From the NCBI RefSeq assembly GCF_902833225.1, contig NZ_CADFEI010000006.1:62001-126000 (forward strand): a stretch of DNA of 64,000 nucleotides, read 5' to 3'. The notes under the pieces are model-generated. The model did no database searches and had not been told where the DNA came from. It was given only the letters and a program-made list of their open reading frames with translations. The position numbers were made by a program, and so were the translations under genes. Shown piece by piece: positions 44,927 through 54,390 of the stretch. Positions within the stretch are counted from its first letter, which is position 1. Every line of letters begins with the position of its first letter. The DNA comes from Burkholderia sp. BCC1644. GTDB lineage: Bacteria; Pseudomonadota; Gammaproteobacteria; Burkholderiales; Burkholderiaceae.

Positions 44927-45118
44927 CAAGCGGCTCCTGCTGAGTGTCAGCGTGTCAGCCGCACGCGGACGGTGCGTGCGGGAAAGCGAGCCACTATATC
45001 GAGCCGATATCGGTTCAATAAGATGCGGAATTTTTCACCGCGATAAGGTTTTTTAATCAGGGTTAATACGGGGATGCCGGGGCGGCGACGCGATTCGCCG
45101 CGCCGGAATGCGTGCCGC

Positions 45119-46036
45119 TCAGCCGGCTTGCCCGAGAAACGCGCGGATTTCCGCCGCGAGCCAGTCGCGCAGCGCGCACACCTTCGGGTCGTCCTTGCTG
45201 CCGATCCGGTACACCAGGTCATGCCCGCGTTCGGCCTGCAGCGCGTATTGCGGGAACGGTGCGACCAGACGCCCGGCGGCGATGTCGTCCGCGACGATCA
45301 CGCTGCGTCCGAGCGCGATACCCTCGCCGCGAATCGCCGCCTCGATCGCGATGCTCCCGTGGCTGTACGCCGGCCCGCGATCGCTGCGCGCGCTGCGAAT
45401 GCCGGCGAGCGCGAACCACTGCTCCCAGTTCGCCAGCATCCGGTCCTCGTGCAGCAGCGTGCAGCCGACGATACGCTCCACCGAAGCGAGCCCGCCCATC
45501 TTCTCGCGATAGGCAGGACTGCAGACGGGTGTCACCGTTTCCTCGAGGATCCGCTCGGCCAGCACGCGCGGATAGCGCCCGCTGCCGTACCGAATCGCGA
45601 CGTCGGCTTCGCCTTCGTTCAGGTCCACATGCGTGTCGGTCACGTCGAGATGGATGTCGAGTTCCGGATGCAACGCCTTGAACCGATGCAGCCGCGGTGC
45701 GAGCCACTTGTTCGCGAACGACACGCTCGCGTTGATCTTCAGCCGCGCGACGCTGTCGTGGCGATCGTGCGCGCGCAGCCGGTCGGCTGCCTTCGTCAGG
45801 TCGCCCAGCGTGCGGCTCACGTCGAGCAGGAACGCCGCGCCGGCCTCGGTCAGCACGATGCGCCGGGTGAGGCGCTGGAACAACGCGACGCCGAGATGGG
45901 TTTCGAGATGCTTGATGTGCCGGCTCACCGCGCCATGCGTGACATGCAGCTCCTCGGCGGCCAGCGTCATGCTCAACAGCCGGCCGGTCGCCTCGAAGGC
46001 GCGCAGCGTTTGCAATGGGGGGAGCCGGTCGAACAC
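45119..46036 (-). CDS. GcvA-type LysR regulator
   Basis: 305 residues with a GTG start (46036). Starts MFDRLPPLQTLRAFEATGRL, then HVTHGAVSRHIKHLE and the effector domain (VARLKINASVSFANKWLAPRL), the pattern of GcvA/AmpR-like LysR proteins. Its promoter and a palindrome lie just upstream. Target unknown: the membrane protein gene at 46290 is divergent and is the nearest candidate. Confidence 0.87.
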   Translation of the reverse strand: MFDRLPPLQTLRAFEATGRLLSMTLAAEELHVTHGAVSRHIKHLETHLGVALFQRLTRRIVLTEAGAAFLLDVSRTLGDLTKAADRLRAHDRHDSVARLKINASVSFANKWLAPRLHRFKALHPELDIHLDVTDTHVDLNEGEADVAIRYGSGRYPRVLAERILEETVTPVCSPAYREKMGGLASVERIVGCTLLHEDRMLANWEQWFALAGIRSARSDRGPAYSHGSIAIEAAIRGEGIALGRSVIVADDIAAGRLVAPFPQYALQAERGHDLVYRIGSKDDPKVCALRDWLAAEIRAFLGQAG

Positions 46037-46049
46037 GATGGCGCTACGT

Positions 46050-46072
46050 GTGAGTTGTACTCACGCATTATA
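46050..46072 (-). promoter_or_regulatory. promoter and operator of the GcvA-type LysR gene
   Basis: Minus strand TATAAT at 46067-46072 with CTGACA as a possible -35, and directly downstream a perfect palindrome GTGAGT-tgt-ACTCAC (46050-46064). A second small palindrome ACAAA-tgg-TTTGT lies at 46078-46090, between -35 and -10. The layout suggests autorepression. Confidence 0.6.
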
Positions 46073-46289
46073 TGACGACAAATGGTTTGTCAGCGCCCGC
46101 GGCGCCTCGCAATATGGGAGCGCACGTGCAGGCCGGCCAGCCGCTGCGACCGGCCTTCCGCGTGCATCCCTGCGCGGCGATTCGGCGAGACTTCTTCACC
46201 TGGATCCCGACCGCGCGTCATGCCTGAAGCCGCGACGCCCGGCGCGCGCTTCGTTCGAGGCGGGCATTGCCCGGGCCGTGCCGCTCATC

Positions 46290-47066
46290 ATGGATCATCT
46301 GCTTTTCAAACTGGTCGCCACCCCGCTGCTGCTGGCGGCCGCCACGCTCGCCGCGCGCCGCTGGGGTGAAGCGATTGGCGGATTGCTGGTCGGATTGCCG
46401 CTCACGTCGGGGCCCGTTTCGGTGTTTCTCGCGCTGGAACACGGCCCTGCGTTCGCCGCGCATGCAACGGCCGGTTCGCTTGTCGCTACCGCCGGGCAGG
46501 CGGCCTTCTGTATCGCGTATTGCAGGCTGGCCAAACGCGGCTGGCCCGCCGCACTGGCTGGCGCCGCCGCCGCGTTTTCCGTCGTTGCGTTCCTGCTGAA
46601 GGCCAGCGCATTGCCGGAAACCGGCCTGTTCCTGATTGCGATCCTCGCGGTCGCGCTCGTGCTGAGCGTCGTGCCCGCCGCCCCGGTCAGGGCCGCACGG
46701 CTCGATTCACCGCGCTGGGACCTGCCGCTGCGCATGGCGTTGATTGCGGGCCTCGTGGTCGGCGTGACGATGATCGCGCCGTACGTCGGGCCGGAAACGA
46801 GCGGCGTGCTGGCCTCGTTCCCGTTCATGGTGATCATCCTCGCCGTGTTCGCGCACCGGACGAGCGGCCCTGCGGCCGCGCAACAGCTGATGCGCGGGAT
46901 GGCCACGGGGCTGCTCGGCTTCGCCGCGTTCTTCCATGTGCTGAGCCTGACACTCACGCGGCTCGACCTCGCGCCCGCCTACGGCCTCGCGATCGTCTGC
47001 ACGCTCGCGATCCAGGGCGTGTCGCTGTACCGGATGCGCGTGCCGGTCGCCGTGCCGATCGAGTAA
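46290..47066 (+). CDS. inner-membrane protein of unknown function
   Basis: 258 residues with about eight hydrophobic segments separated by short loops (LFKLVATPLLLAAATLAARRW, GGLLVGLPLTSGPVSVFLAL, ALIAGLVVGVTMIAPYVGPE, GVLASFPFMVIILAVFAH). No transporter signature that I recognise. Frames upstream of this ATG are open, but MDHLLFKL fits a membrane protein start. Divergent from the GcvA-type regulator (253 bp between starts). Confidence 0.7.
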   Translation: MDHLLFKLVATPLLLAAATLAARRWGEAIGGLLVGLPLTSGPVSVFLALEHGPAFAAHATAGSLVATAGQAAFCIAYCRLAKRGWPAALAGAAAAFSVVAFLLKASALPETGLFLIAILAVALVLSVVPAAPVRAARLDSPRWDLPLRMALIAGLVVGVTMIAPYVGPETSGVLASFPFMVIILAVFAHRTSGPAAAQQLMRGMATGLLGFAAFFHVLSLTLTRLDLAPAYGLAIVCTLAIQGVSLYRMRVPVAVPIE

Positions 47067-47124
47067 GCCCGACTCGTTGGCGGGACGGTGCGTCGCGCCC
47101 GCCTGTCGACGTCCGTCGCCGCCT

Positions 47125-47526
47125 CTATCGATGCCGATAGACGACGCCGTCGCCCGGCGCCCGCACCGCATCGGCCGCATCGTCGAAGCGCGCGCGCGCC
47201 TGTGCGATCGGCTGCGTGTTCTTCTCGGCCCACATGACGAGCGCCATCACGGGCTCCAGCAGCGTTTCGCCGAGCGGCGTGAGCGCGTAGTCGACGCGTG
47301 GCGGAATCGTCGGGAACACCGTCCGCGTCACCAGGCCGTCGCGCTCCAGCCCGCGCAAGGTCAGCGTCAGCATGCGCTGCGAAACCCCGTCGATCACGCG
47401 TTTCAGTTCGTTGAAGCGCCGCGGCCCGTCGTTGAGCGTCGCGATGATGTAGAGGCTCCACTTGTCGCCGATCCGGTCGAGGATCTGGCGCGTCGTCTGG
47501 CATTCGTTGTCGCTGGGTCGGGGCAT
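47125..47526 (-). CDS. HxlR-family regulator
   Basis: 133 residues from [20 protein letters not shown]. HxlR features: [22 protein letters not shown], then [19 protein letters not shown] and [13 protein letters not shown]. Winged-helix dimer. The N-terminal Cys (ECQ, residue 9) is in the place used for redox or electrophile sensing by some HxlR proteins. Divergent from the flavoprotein gene and probably its repressor. Confidence 0.87.
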   Translation of the reverse strand: MPRPSDNECQTTRQILDRIGDKWSLYIIATLNDGPRRFNELKRVIDGVSQRMLTLTLRGLERDGLVTRTVFPTIPPRVDYALTPLGETLLEPVMALVMWAEKNTQPIAQARARFDDAADAVRAPGDGVVYRHR

Positions 47527-47614
47527 GGTGGCAGGTACATCGATGTGACTGAGGCACAACCCTGTGCGTTCTTGTGGCGTTCGGGCGCGAACCCTAGCAT
47601 TCCACATGCATTTC

Positions 47615-47639
47615 GGTAACCGAGTTATCAAAAGTTACC
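47615..47639. promoter_or_regulatory. HxlR operator candidate
   Basis: GGTAAC and GTTACC separated by 13 bp, with an extra internal GTTA. It lies 31 bp before the flavoprotein ATG, between the divergent genes, the usual place for an HxlR site. Confidence 0.65.
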
Positions 47640-47670
47640 AGGTGCTCATCTTAGCCCTGAAGGAGCGCTC

Positions 47671-48282
47671 ATGAGCCGCATTCTGCTGATCACGTCCAGC
47701 CCCCGCACCGCCGACAGCGTGTCCACGCGCTTTGCGCACTACCTCGCGCGGCACCTCGCGGCGCGCGACGCCGACGACACGGTAACCGTTCGAGACCTGT
47801 CCTCCGATCCGCTGCCGCATATCGACGACGCATACATCGTCGGCCGCACGCTGCCGCCCGCGACACGCAGCGCGGAACAAGCCCGGGCCGTCGGGCTGGC
47901 GGAAACGCTGATCGACGAACTGCGCGCCGCCGACATCGTCGTGATCGGCTCCGCGATGACCAACTTCGGCCCGTCCACGCAGCTGCGCGCGTGGTTCGAT
48001 CACGTGATCTGGCCGCAGGTCACGTTTCGCTATGACGAAAGCGGCGTCGCCGGAGCGCTGGAAGGCAAGAAGGTCTACCTGGTCACGGCCAGCGGCGGCG
48101 TCTTTTCCGAAGGCCCGTATGCCCCCTTCGACTACCAGTCCGGCTACCTGAAGCATCTGCTCGGGTTCATCGGCCTGACCGACGTTCGCGAAGTGCGCGT
48201 GGAAGGCACCGTATCGGACGCCAAAGCGGCGATCGCGAAGGCCGGACAGGAATTGCAAGCGCTGGTGGAACAGGCCGGCTGA
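47671..48282 (+). CDS. azoR: FMN-dependent NADH-azoreductase/quinone reductase
   Basis: 203 residues of the flavodoxin-like AzoR family. FMN-binding P-loop-like start [19 protein letters not shown], then [21 protein letters not shown] and [21 protein letters not shown]. Two-electron reduction of quinones or azo compounds using NADH, protective against electrophiles. GAAGGAG before the ATG. Divergent from the HxlR gene, a common pairing for electrophile-responsive reductases. Confidence 0.88.
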   Translation: MSRILLITSSPRTADSVSTRFAHYLARHLAARDADDTVTVRDLSSDPLPHIDDAYIVGRTLPPATRSAEQARAVGLAETLIDELRAADIVVIGSAMTNFGPSTQLRAWFDHVIWPQVTFRYDESGVAGALEGKKVYLVTASGGVFSEGPYAPFDYQSGYLKHLLGFIGLTDVREVRVEGTVSDAKAAIAKAGQELQALVEQAG

Positions 48283-48398
48283 TACGAGGGCAGCGCCCGT
48301 CGATCGGGCGGCCGCTGCCGGCCGAGGCGGGCGCGCACGCTCGCGCCGGCATCGGTCAGCCGCTCGCGCGGCCCGGGCAGCAGCGCGAACGTCCTCGC

Positions 48399-49274
48399 TC
48401 AGTCGATCGCCTTCAGCGCATCCAGCCCGTCCGGCAGCTTCGCATCCGGGAACATCGTCGACAGCGTCGCATCGCGCCACCGCGCCGCTTCTTCCGCGCG
48501 CTGCGTTTCCGCCTGCTCGCACACGAACAGCGCATCGCCGCCGAGCAACAGACGCAGCGGCACGTCGTCGCGACGCGACAGGTCGACGATCAGCTTCGCG
48601 ATCCGCACGGGATCGCTGATCTCCTGGCCGCCATACGCGCCAAGCAACTGGAGTATCGCGCCGACCGACGGCTGATAGTCGGGCAGCAGATCGTCGATGC
48701 CGCGCTTCGCCTCCGCCGCCCATTCGGTACGCATCCCGCCCGGCTCGAGCGTGCAGACCCGCACGCCGAACGGCGCGACTTCCTTCGCGAGCACATCACT
48801 GAAGCCGCCGACCGCCCACTTCGCCGCCTGATACGCGGACAATCCGGCCATCGACGTGCGCCCGCCGACCGACGACACCTGGAAGATGTGCCCCGCGCGC
48901 TGCGCACGCATGGTCGGCAGCACCGCGCGCGTCAGGTTGACCACGCCGAACAGGTTCGTTTCGATCTGGTCGCGGAAGTCGTCGGCGCCCATCTGCTCGA
49001 ACGGTGCCGTATGGCCGTAACCCGCGTTGTTCACCAGTACATCGATACGGCCGAACGTCGCACGTGCCGTCGCGACCGCCCGCTCGGCCGCCGCTTCGTC
49101 GGTGACGTCGAGCGCGACCGGCAGCAGCCGGTCGCCATACCGCTCGACCAGATCGGCCAGCCGCGCGGGATCGCGTGCGCCGGCCACCAGCCGGTCGCCC
49201 GCCGCGAGAACCGCTTCCGAAATCGCTCGCCCCAGGCCGCGCGCGGCCCCCGTTACCAACCAGACTTTCGACAT
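48399..49274 (-). CDS. short-chain dehydrogenase/reductase
   Basis: 291 residues. Cofactor motif VTGAARGLGRAIS, NNAGYG, and active-site S (QVSSVGG)-YxxxK (YQAAKWA). Length and the C-terminal extension (PSVGAILQLLGAYGG, PLRLLLGGDALF) fit the classical SDR group of RpoE-linked oxidoreductases. Substrate unknown. AAGGAG before the ATG; a palindrome identical in pattern to the TetR site lies 35 bp upstream. Confidence 0.88.
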   Translation of the reverse strand: MSKVWLVTGAARGLGRAISEAVLAAGDRLVAGARDPARLADLVERYGDRLLPVALDVTDEAAAERAVATARATFGRIDVLVNNAGYGHTAPFEQMGADDFRDQIETNLFGVVNLTRAVLPTMRAQRAGHIFQVSSVGGRTSMAGLSAYQAAKWAVGGFSDVLAKEVAPFGVRVCTLEPGGMRTEWAAEAKRGIDDLLPDYQPSVGAILQLLGAYGGQEISDPVRIAKLIVDLSRRDDVPLRLLLGGDALFVCEQAETQRAEEAARWRDATLSTMFPDAKLPDGLDALKAID

Positions 49275-49308
49275 TTTCCACTCCTTGATCGTGGTGAAAT
49301 CAAAAAAA

Positions 49309-49326
49309 TGAATGATTACTCACTCA
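49309..49326. promoter_or_regulatory. TetR operator in front of the SDR gene
   Basis: TGAATGATTACTCACTCA fits TGAnTGA-N4-TCAnTCA, the same pattern as the site at 50032-50049 before the tetR gene. Confidence 0.7.
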
Positions 49327-49437
49327 TTAATGTGGGCGACGTACCGGTCCTTCATGACCTGCATCGCCCTGCCTAGCACTCACTTCCCGCCGCCGCGGCG
49401 CGCAACCGCACGCACCGCCACGGCGGCAATCCTTGAC

Positions 49438-50016
49438 TCACACCGCGTGCAACACGGCCCACAATGCACGAAACCCGGATTCCCGGTACGCATCGGCCCG
49501 CGCCGGATCGCGCGCGATCGACTCCATCGCCGTTTCCGCGATCGACATGAACAGCGCCGCGCAGAACCCATACGCTTCGTCGCGGTTCAGCGCACCCGTC
49601 GCAGCAACCTGCTCGCGCAGCAATGCGTTGATTCCGCCGAAGCCTTCGGCGCCGGCCGCACGATGCGCGTCGTCGATACGCCCGCTCACGCCGAGCTGCT
49701 GCAGCGCGCGCCGCCCGTCCGGATTCGCGACGCCCCACGACACGTAGCCGTTCCACGCATGCCGCACGGCCTGCTCGACCGGCGCGTGCTCCGGAAACCC
49801 GCTCATCATCGCTTCGCGCATCCCGGCCTTCAGGCTCAGGTACAGCGCGTTCAGCAATGCATCCTTGGTCTCGAAGTACGTGAACACCGTGCCTTCCGCC
49901 ACGCCGGCGAGCCGCGCGATGCGCGCGGTCGTCGCGGTCGCGCCGTCCTCGGCGAGCGCGCGGGCGGCGGCGGCGAGGATGGCTTCGTGCTTGTCGGGGC
50001 TGCGCGGTCGGGCCAC
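49438..50016 (-). CDS. TetR-family repressor
   Basis: 192 residues with a GTG start at 50016 (AAGGAA upstream). Helix-turn-helix DKHEAILAAAARALAEDGAT then IARLAGVAEGTVFTYFETKD, followed by a ligand-binding domain. Autoregulates and, by shared operator, controls the SDR gene downstream on the same strand. The inducer is unknown. Confidence 0.88.
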   Translation of the reverse strand: MARPRSPDKHEAILAAAARALAEDGATATTARIARLAGVAEGTVFTYFETKDALLNALYLSLKAGMREAMMSGFPEHAPVEQAVRHAWNGYVSWGVANPDGRRALQQLGVSGRIDDAHRAAGAEGFGGINALLREQVAATGALNRDEAYGFCAALFMSIAETAMESIARDPARADAYRESGFRALWAVLHAV

Positions 50017-50031
50017 GTTCGATTCCTTTAA

Positions 50032-50049
50032 TGAGTGAGCGCTCAATCA
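50032..50049. promoter_or_regulatory. TetR operator in front of the tetR gene
   Basis: TGAGTGAGCGCTCAATCA, the TGAnTGA-N4-TCAnTCA pattern, 16 bp upstream of the GTG start. The symmetry extends outward one more base each side. Confidence 0.75.
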
Positions 50050-50218
50050 TAATAGAGCGAACATGTGGAATGCAAGCCCTGTTACATCCGGGGGAACGCA
50101 TACGCAAACCGTCAAAACCGTGCACTATTAGCGTTTTCACGTACTGGTGCGTTCACGTATCGGCGCCCGGTGCCTCGACGTTCGTTTCACGTTCACCGTT
50201 TCAAACCGCGAACCTCCC

Positions 50219-51694
50219 ATGACGAATCAGCCTACCCAGACCGCGGCCGACCGGCCTGTCGACATGATCATCTTCGGCGGCGGCGGCGACCTGGCCGCCC
50301 GCAAGCTGTTGCCCGCGCTGTACATGGCGCACCTGCACTGCAACCTTCCGCCCGAGACGCGCATCATCGCCGTCGGCCGCCGCGACTGGGGTATAGACGG
50401 CTATCGCGCGTTCATGGACGAGCAGTCGCGCCCCTTCATCGACGAGAAGGCGTTCGACGCCGACGCGTGGAGCCGCTTCCTCGATCTCTTCAAGTACGTG
50501 CTGATCGACGTGAACGCGCCGGAAGACTACCTGCGGCTCGCCGAAGCGGCGCGCGGCGATGCGATCCGCGTGTTCTACCTGTCGACGTCGCCGGAGCTGT
50601 TCACGACGATCTGCGACAACCTGTCGGCCGCGCACCTCGTCGACGCGCGCTCGCGCGTCGTCCTCGAGAAGCCGCTGGGCCACGATCTCGCATCGGCGAA
50701 GGCGATCAACAATGCGGTCGGCAAGCACTTCGAGGAATCGCAGATCTATCGGATCGACCACTATCTCGGCAAGGAAACCGTGCAGAACCTGATGGTCCTG
50801 CGCTTCGGCAACCCGATCTTCGGGCCGCTGTGGCAGGCGCCGAACATCCGCAGCGTGCAGATCACGGTGGCGGAAACGGTGGGCGTCGGCAGCCGCGCGG
50901 GCTTCTACGACCACACGGGCGCGCTGCGCGACATGGTGCAGAACCACCTGCTGCAGCTGCTGTGCATCGTCGCGATGGAGCCGCCCGTGTCGCTCGATCC
51001 GGACGCGGTGCGCGACGAGAAGCTGAAGGTGCTGCGCTCGCTGCGGCCGATGTCGCTGTCGGACGTCGCGCGCGACACCGTGCGCGGCCAGTACACGGCC
51101 GGCGCGGTCGACGGCCAGCCGGTGAAGGGTTATCTCGAGGAAGACAACGTGCCGGCGGAGAGCCGCGCGGAAACCTTCGTCGCGCTGCGCGCGCACATCA
51201 ACAACTGGCGCTGGGCGAACGTGCCGTTCTTCCTGCGCACCGGCAAACGGCTGCAGCGCCGCCAGTCGGAAATCGTGGTCGAGTTCGCCGACATGCCGTT
51301 CTCGATCATCCCGACCGGCCCGCGTCATTACGGCAACCGCCTCGTGATCCAGCTCCAGCCCGAAGAGTCGATCCAGCTGCAGATGCTCGCGAAGGAACCG
51401 GGCAGCGGGATGAACATGGTGCCGGTCAACCTCAACCTCGACCTGCAGCAGGCGATTCCGGAGCGGCGCGCGGAAGCGTACGAACGGCTGCTGATCGACG
51501 TGATCCGCGGCCGCCTCACGCACTTCATGCGTCGCGACGAACTCGAAGCCGCCTGGACGTGGGTCGAGCCGATCCTCGACGGCTGGAAGCAGCTCGGCGA
51601 CCGGCCGCGCCTGTACACGGCCGGCACGTTCGGGCCCGCCGCTTCGTCGGCGCTGCTCGCGCGCGACGGGATGTCCTGGGCCGAAGAGGCGTAA
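50219..51694 (+). CDS. zwf: glucose-6-phosphate 1-dehydrogenase
   Basis: 491 residues, full length. Oxidises glucose-6-phosphate with NADP+, feeding the Entner-Doudoroff and pentose phosphate routes. Active-site RIDHYLGK at 178-185 and the dinucleotide-binding motif IFGGGGDLAARKL near the N-terminus, where most family members have GxxGDLxxRKL. No pgl, edd or glk adjacent, so this may be a second, stand-alone copy. The sequence before the ATG (ACCTCCC) lacks a clear Shine-Dalgarno. Confidence 0.94.
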   Translation: MTNQPTQTAADRPVDMIIFGGGGDLAARKLLPALYMAHLHCNLPPETRIIAVGRRDWGIDGYRAFMDEQSRPFIDEKAFDADAWSRFLDLFKYVLIDVNAPEDYLRLAEAARGDAIRVFYLSTSPELFTTICDNLSAAHLVDARSRVVLEKPLGHDLASAKAINNAVGKHFEESQIYRIDHYLGKETVQNLMVLRFGNPIFGPLWQAPNIRSVQITVAETVGVGSRAGFYDHTGALRDMVQNHLLQLLCIVAMEPPVSLDPDAVRDEKLKVLRSLRPMSLSDVARDTVRGQYTAGAVDGQPVKGYLEEDNVPAESRAETFVALRAHINNWRWANVPFFLRTGKRLQRRQSEIVVEFADMPFSIIPTGPRHYGNRLVIQLQPEESIQLQMLAKEPGSGMNMVPVNLNLDLQQAIPERRAEAYERLLIDVIRGRLTHFMRRDELEAAWTWVEPILDGWKQLGDRPRLYTAGTFGPAASSALLARDGMSWAEEA

Positions 51695-51777
51695 CGGCTG
51701 CACGACGGCGTGCCGCCCGCGCGGCACGCCCGATCACCCGGGGTGTCGCCGGCCCCGTCTTCCCTGCGGGCCCGCGG

Positions 51778-52722
51778 CTACCGCGGCTCCATCCACGCGG
51801 CCTTGCGCCGCGCCGGCGCATCGCTGCTGCCGCTGCCGCCGCCCAGCACCTCGATCATGTAGTCGACGAACGACGCGATCCGCGACGAGATCGCGGTATT
51901 GCGGTAGTACACCGCATGGATCGGCTGCTCGACCTCGAGCGTGTGGCGCGCGAGCACCTGCACGAGCCGCCCCGCTTCGCGATCCTGCGCGGTCATGAAA
52001 TCCGACAGGCAGACGACCCCCGCGCCCTCCAGCGCGAGTTGCCGCAGCGTCTCGCCGCTCGACGAACAGACGTCCGGCTCGATGCGGCACGCTTCGCCGT
52101 CGGTGCCGAGGATCGGCCACACGTTCAGCGATTCGGGCTGCGTGAAGCCGAGCAGCGCGTGCTTGTCGAGATCCTCGACCTTGCGCGGCTGGCCGTGCGC
52201 TTCGAGATACGCGGGGCTCGCGAGGATGCGCAGCCGGCTGTTGCCGATGCGCCGGCTGTGCAGCGTCGAATCCTTCAGCCGGCCGATCCGGATCGCGACG
52301 TCGGTGCGTCGCTCCAGCAGGTCGATGATGCCCTCGTTGCTGTTCAGCTCCAGCTCGACCTTCGGGAAGCGTTCGCGATAGCCGCGCACGAGCGGCACGA
52401 TCACGTGCAGCATGAACGGCGTCGCGGCGTCGACGCGCAGCCGCCCCGACGGCATCTCGCGCCGCGCGAGCATCTGCTCCTCCGCGTTCTCGACCGATTC
52501 GATGATCGCGCGCGTGTCCTGCAGGAACGCACGCCCTTCCTCGGTCAGTTCGAGCCGGCGCGTGGTCCGGCGCAGCAGCGTGGTTTTCAGCTTCTCCTCG
52601 AGCCGCGCGAGCGTGCGGCTCGTCGCCGACACGGTGAGGTCGAGATGCTGGGCCGCGGCGGTGATCGAACCGGTGTCGACCACGGCGGCAAAGGCCTGGA
52701 GTTCGTCGAGCGTGATCTTCAT
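51778..52722 (-). CDS. LysR-type regulator of the redox cluster
   Basis: 314 residues. MKITLDELQAFAAVVDTGSI, then DLTVSATSRTLARLEEKLKTTLLRRTTR and an effector domain. Divergent from the MFS gene at 52824, and probably regulates the run of six codirectional genes to 58458. Confidence 0.87.
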   Translation of the reverse strand: MKITLDELQAFAAVVDTGSITAAAQHLDLTVSATSRTLARLEEKLKTTLLRRTTRRLELTEEGRAFLQDTRAIIESVENAEEQMLARREMPSGRLRVDAATPFMLHVIVPLVRGYRERFPKVELELNSNEGIIDLLERRTDVAIRIGRLKDSTLHSRRIGNSRLRILASPAYLEAHGQPRKVEDLDKHALLGFTQPESLNVWPILGTDGEACRIEPDVCSSSGETLRQLALEGAGVVCLSDFMTAQDREAGRLVQVLARHTLEVEQPIHAVYYRNTAISSRIASFVDYMIEVLGGGSGSSDAPARRKAAWMEPR

Positions 52723-52724
52723 TG

Positions 52725-52765
52725 TTGATCTGAAATCAAAACTATTTGGTTTATAGACCAGTTTT
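52725..52765. promoter_or_regulatory. LysR-type sites between regulator and MFS gene
   Basis: Two inverted repeats in tandem: TTGAT-ctgaa-ATCAA (52725-52739) and TGGT-N6-ACCA (52747-52760) flanked by A- and T-runs. Typical spacing for recognition and activation half-sites. Confidence 0.55.
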
Positions 52766-52823
52766 TCCGCAAAAGTAAAGCCGGCACACTGCGATCCATC
52801 CTTACTGGAACCTGGATCCCATC

Positions 52824-54026
52824 ATGCCACTCGCCCTGCTCGCGCTGACCATCAGCGCCTTTGCCATCGGCACGACCGAATTCGTGATCGTCGGGCTGAT
52901 CCCGACGATCGGCGCCGATCTCGGCGTCAGCCTGCCGTCGGCCGGCCTGCTCGTCAGCCTCTATGCACTGAGCGTCGCCATCGGCGCGCCGCTGCTCACC
53001 GCCCTCACCGGCCGCGTGCCGCGCAAGACGCTGCTCGCCGGGCTGATGGCGCTCTTCACCGTCGGCAACCTCGTCGCCTGGCAGGCGCCGAGCTACGAAT
53101 CGCTGATCGTCGCGCGCGTCCTCACCGGCCTCGCGCACGGCGTGTTCTTCTCGGTCGGCTCGATCATCGCGACCACGCTCGTGCCGAAGGACAAGGCCGC
53201 CAGCGCGATCGCGACGATGTTCAGCGGGATGACCGTCGCGTTCGTCGCCGGCATTCCGCTCGGCACCTTCATCGGTCAGCACTTCGGCTGGCGCGCGACG
53301 TTCCTGATCGTCGCGCTGTTCGGCCTCGTCGCGTTCCTCGGCGCAGTCGCCTTCGTGCCGCGCGGGCTGCCGCAGACGCCGCCGGCGCCGCTCGCCCGCC
53401 AGCTGCGCGTGCTGGCCCAGCCGCGCCTGCTGCTCGTCTTCGCGATGACGGCCGTCGGCTACGGCGGCTCGCTGATCGCGTTCACGTACATGGCGCCGCT
53501 GCTCGAACAGATCGCCGGCTTCACGCCGTCGCAGGTCAGCCTCGTGCTCGTCGGCTACGGCGTGTCGGTCGCGTTCGGCAACGTGTGGGGCGGCAAGCTC
53601 GCGGACGCCGTCGGCCCCGTGAAGGCGCTCAAGCGGATCTTCCTGCTCCTCGCGATCGTGCTGCTCGCGCTGACCTTCACGATCCACGTGAAATGGCTCG
53701 CGGTGCTGACGATGCTCGCCTGGGGTGCGGTCGCGTTCGGCAACGTGCCGGGGCTGCAGGTGTACGTCGTCAAGCAGGCGCGCCACTTCGCGCCGGACGC
53801 CACCGACGTCGCATCGGGCTTCAACATCGCCGCCTTCAACCTCGGCGTGGCCGGCGGTTCGTCGCTCGGCGGCCTGATCGTCGCGAACGCCGGCCTCGGC
53901 CACACGCCGTGGATCGCCGCCGTCGTCACGCTCGGCGCATTCGCGCTCACCGCGCTGAGCGGCCGTCTCGACCACCGCCACGGGCTGCCGGAACGCACGG
54001 CCGAACCAGTCGAACTCGCCCATTGA
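52824..54026 (+). CDS. MFS transporter, DHA1/AraJ-like
   Basis: 400 residues, twelve helices. TTEFVIVGLIPTIGADLGVSL, the TM2-3 motif ALTGRVPRKTLLAGLM and a TM4-5 segment. Family members export sugars, nucleosides or drugs; the substrate is open. First gene of the cluster, followed 28 bp on by the MoaF-like gene. Confidence 0.87.
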   Translation: MPLALLALTISAFAIGTTEFVIVGLIPTIGADLGVSLPSAGLLVSLYALSVAIGAPLLTALTGRVPRKTLLAGLMALFTVGNLVAWQAPSYESLIVARVLTGLAHGVFFSVGSIIATTLVPKDKAASAIATMFSGMTVAFVAGIPLGTFIGQHFGWRATFLIVALFGLVAFLGAVAFVPRGLPQTPPAPLARQLRVLAQPRLLLVFAMTAVGYGGSLIAFTYMAPLLEQIAGFTPSQVSLVLVGYGVSVAFGNVWGGKLADAVGPVKALKRIFLLLAIVLLALTFTIHVKWLAVLTMLAWGAVAFGNVPGLQVYVVKQARHFAPDATDVASGFNIAAFNLGVAGGSSLGGLIVANAGLGHTPWIAAVVTLGAFALTALSGRLDHRHGLPERTAEPVELAH

Positions 54027-54054
54027 ACATCACTATTTGCAGGAGCCAACCAGC

Positions 54055-54378
54055 ATGAACGCATCGACCCAACGTCCGCCGTTCGCCGGCAAGACTTTCG
54101 AAGTCCGTTACGACGGCCTCACCGCGCTCAACGCGTACGACGAAGACGGCCGCCACATGCGCTACGAGATCACCGAAGGCCCGTACGCGGGCGCGCAGGG
54201 TGAAGTCGAATACACGTGGCAGCCCGTCGCCGGCGACACCTACGCGATCTCGTGGCAGGAAGCCGACCGCGCGACGGTCGTGCACATCGACGATTTCGCC
54301 GCCGGCACGTCGCGCTCGTTCTTCACCGCGGCGTCGCTCGATTTCTACCGCCTCGAAGGCAGCCTGCGCGCGGTCTGA
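54055..54378 (+). CDS. MoaF-like small protein
   Basis: 107 residues from MNASTQRPPFAGKTFEV (AGGAG upstream). Lipocalin-type beta-rich segment GKTFEVRYDGLTALNAYDED, YEITEGPYAGAQGEVEYTWQ and VHIDDFAAGTSRSFF, resembling MoaF-related proteins. Binding or catalytic role unknown. Between MFS and LLM genes, gap 12 bp to the next. Confidence 0.78.
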   Translation: MNASTQRPPFAGKTFEVRYDGLTALNAYDEDGRHMRYEITEGPYAGAQGEVEYTWQPVAGDTYAISWQEADRATVVHIDDFAAGTSRSFFTAASLDFYRLEGSLRAV

Positions 54379-54390
54379 ACGGAGCCCGAC

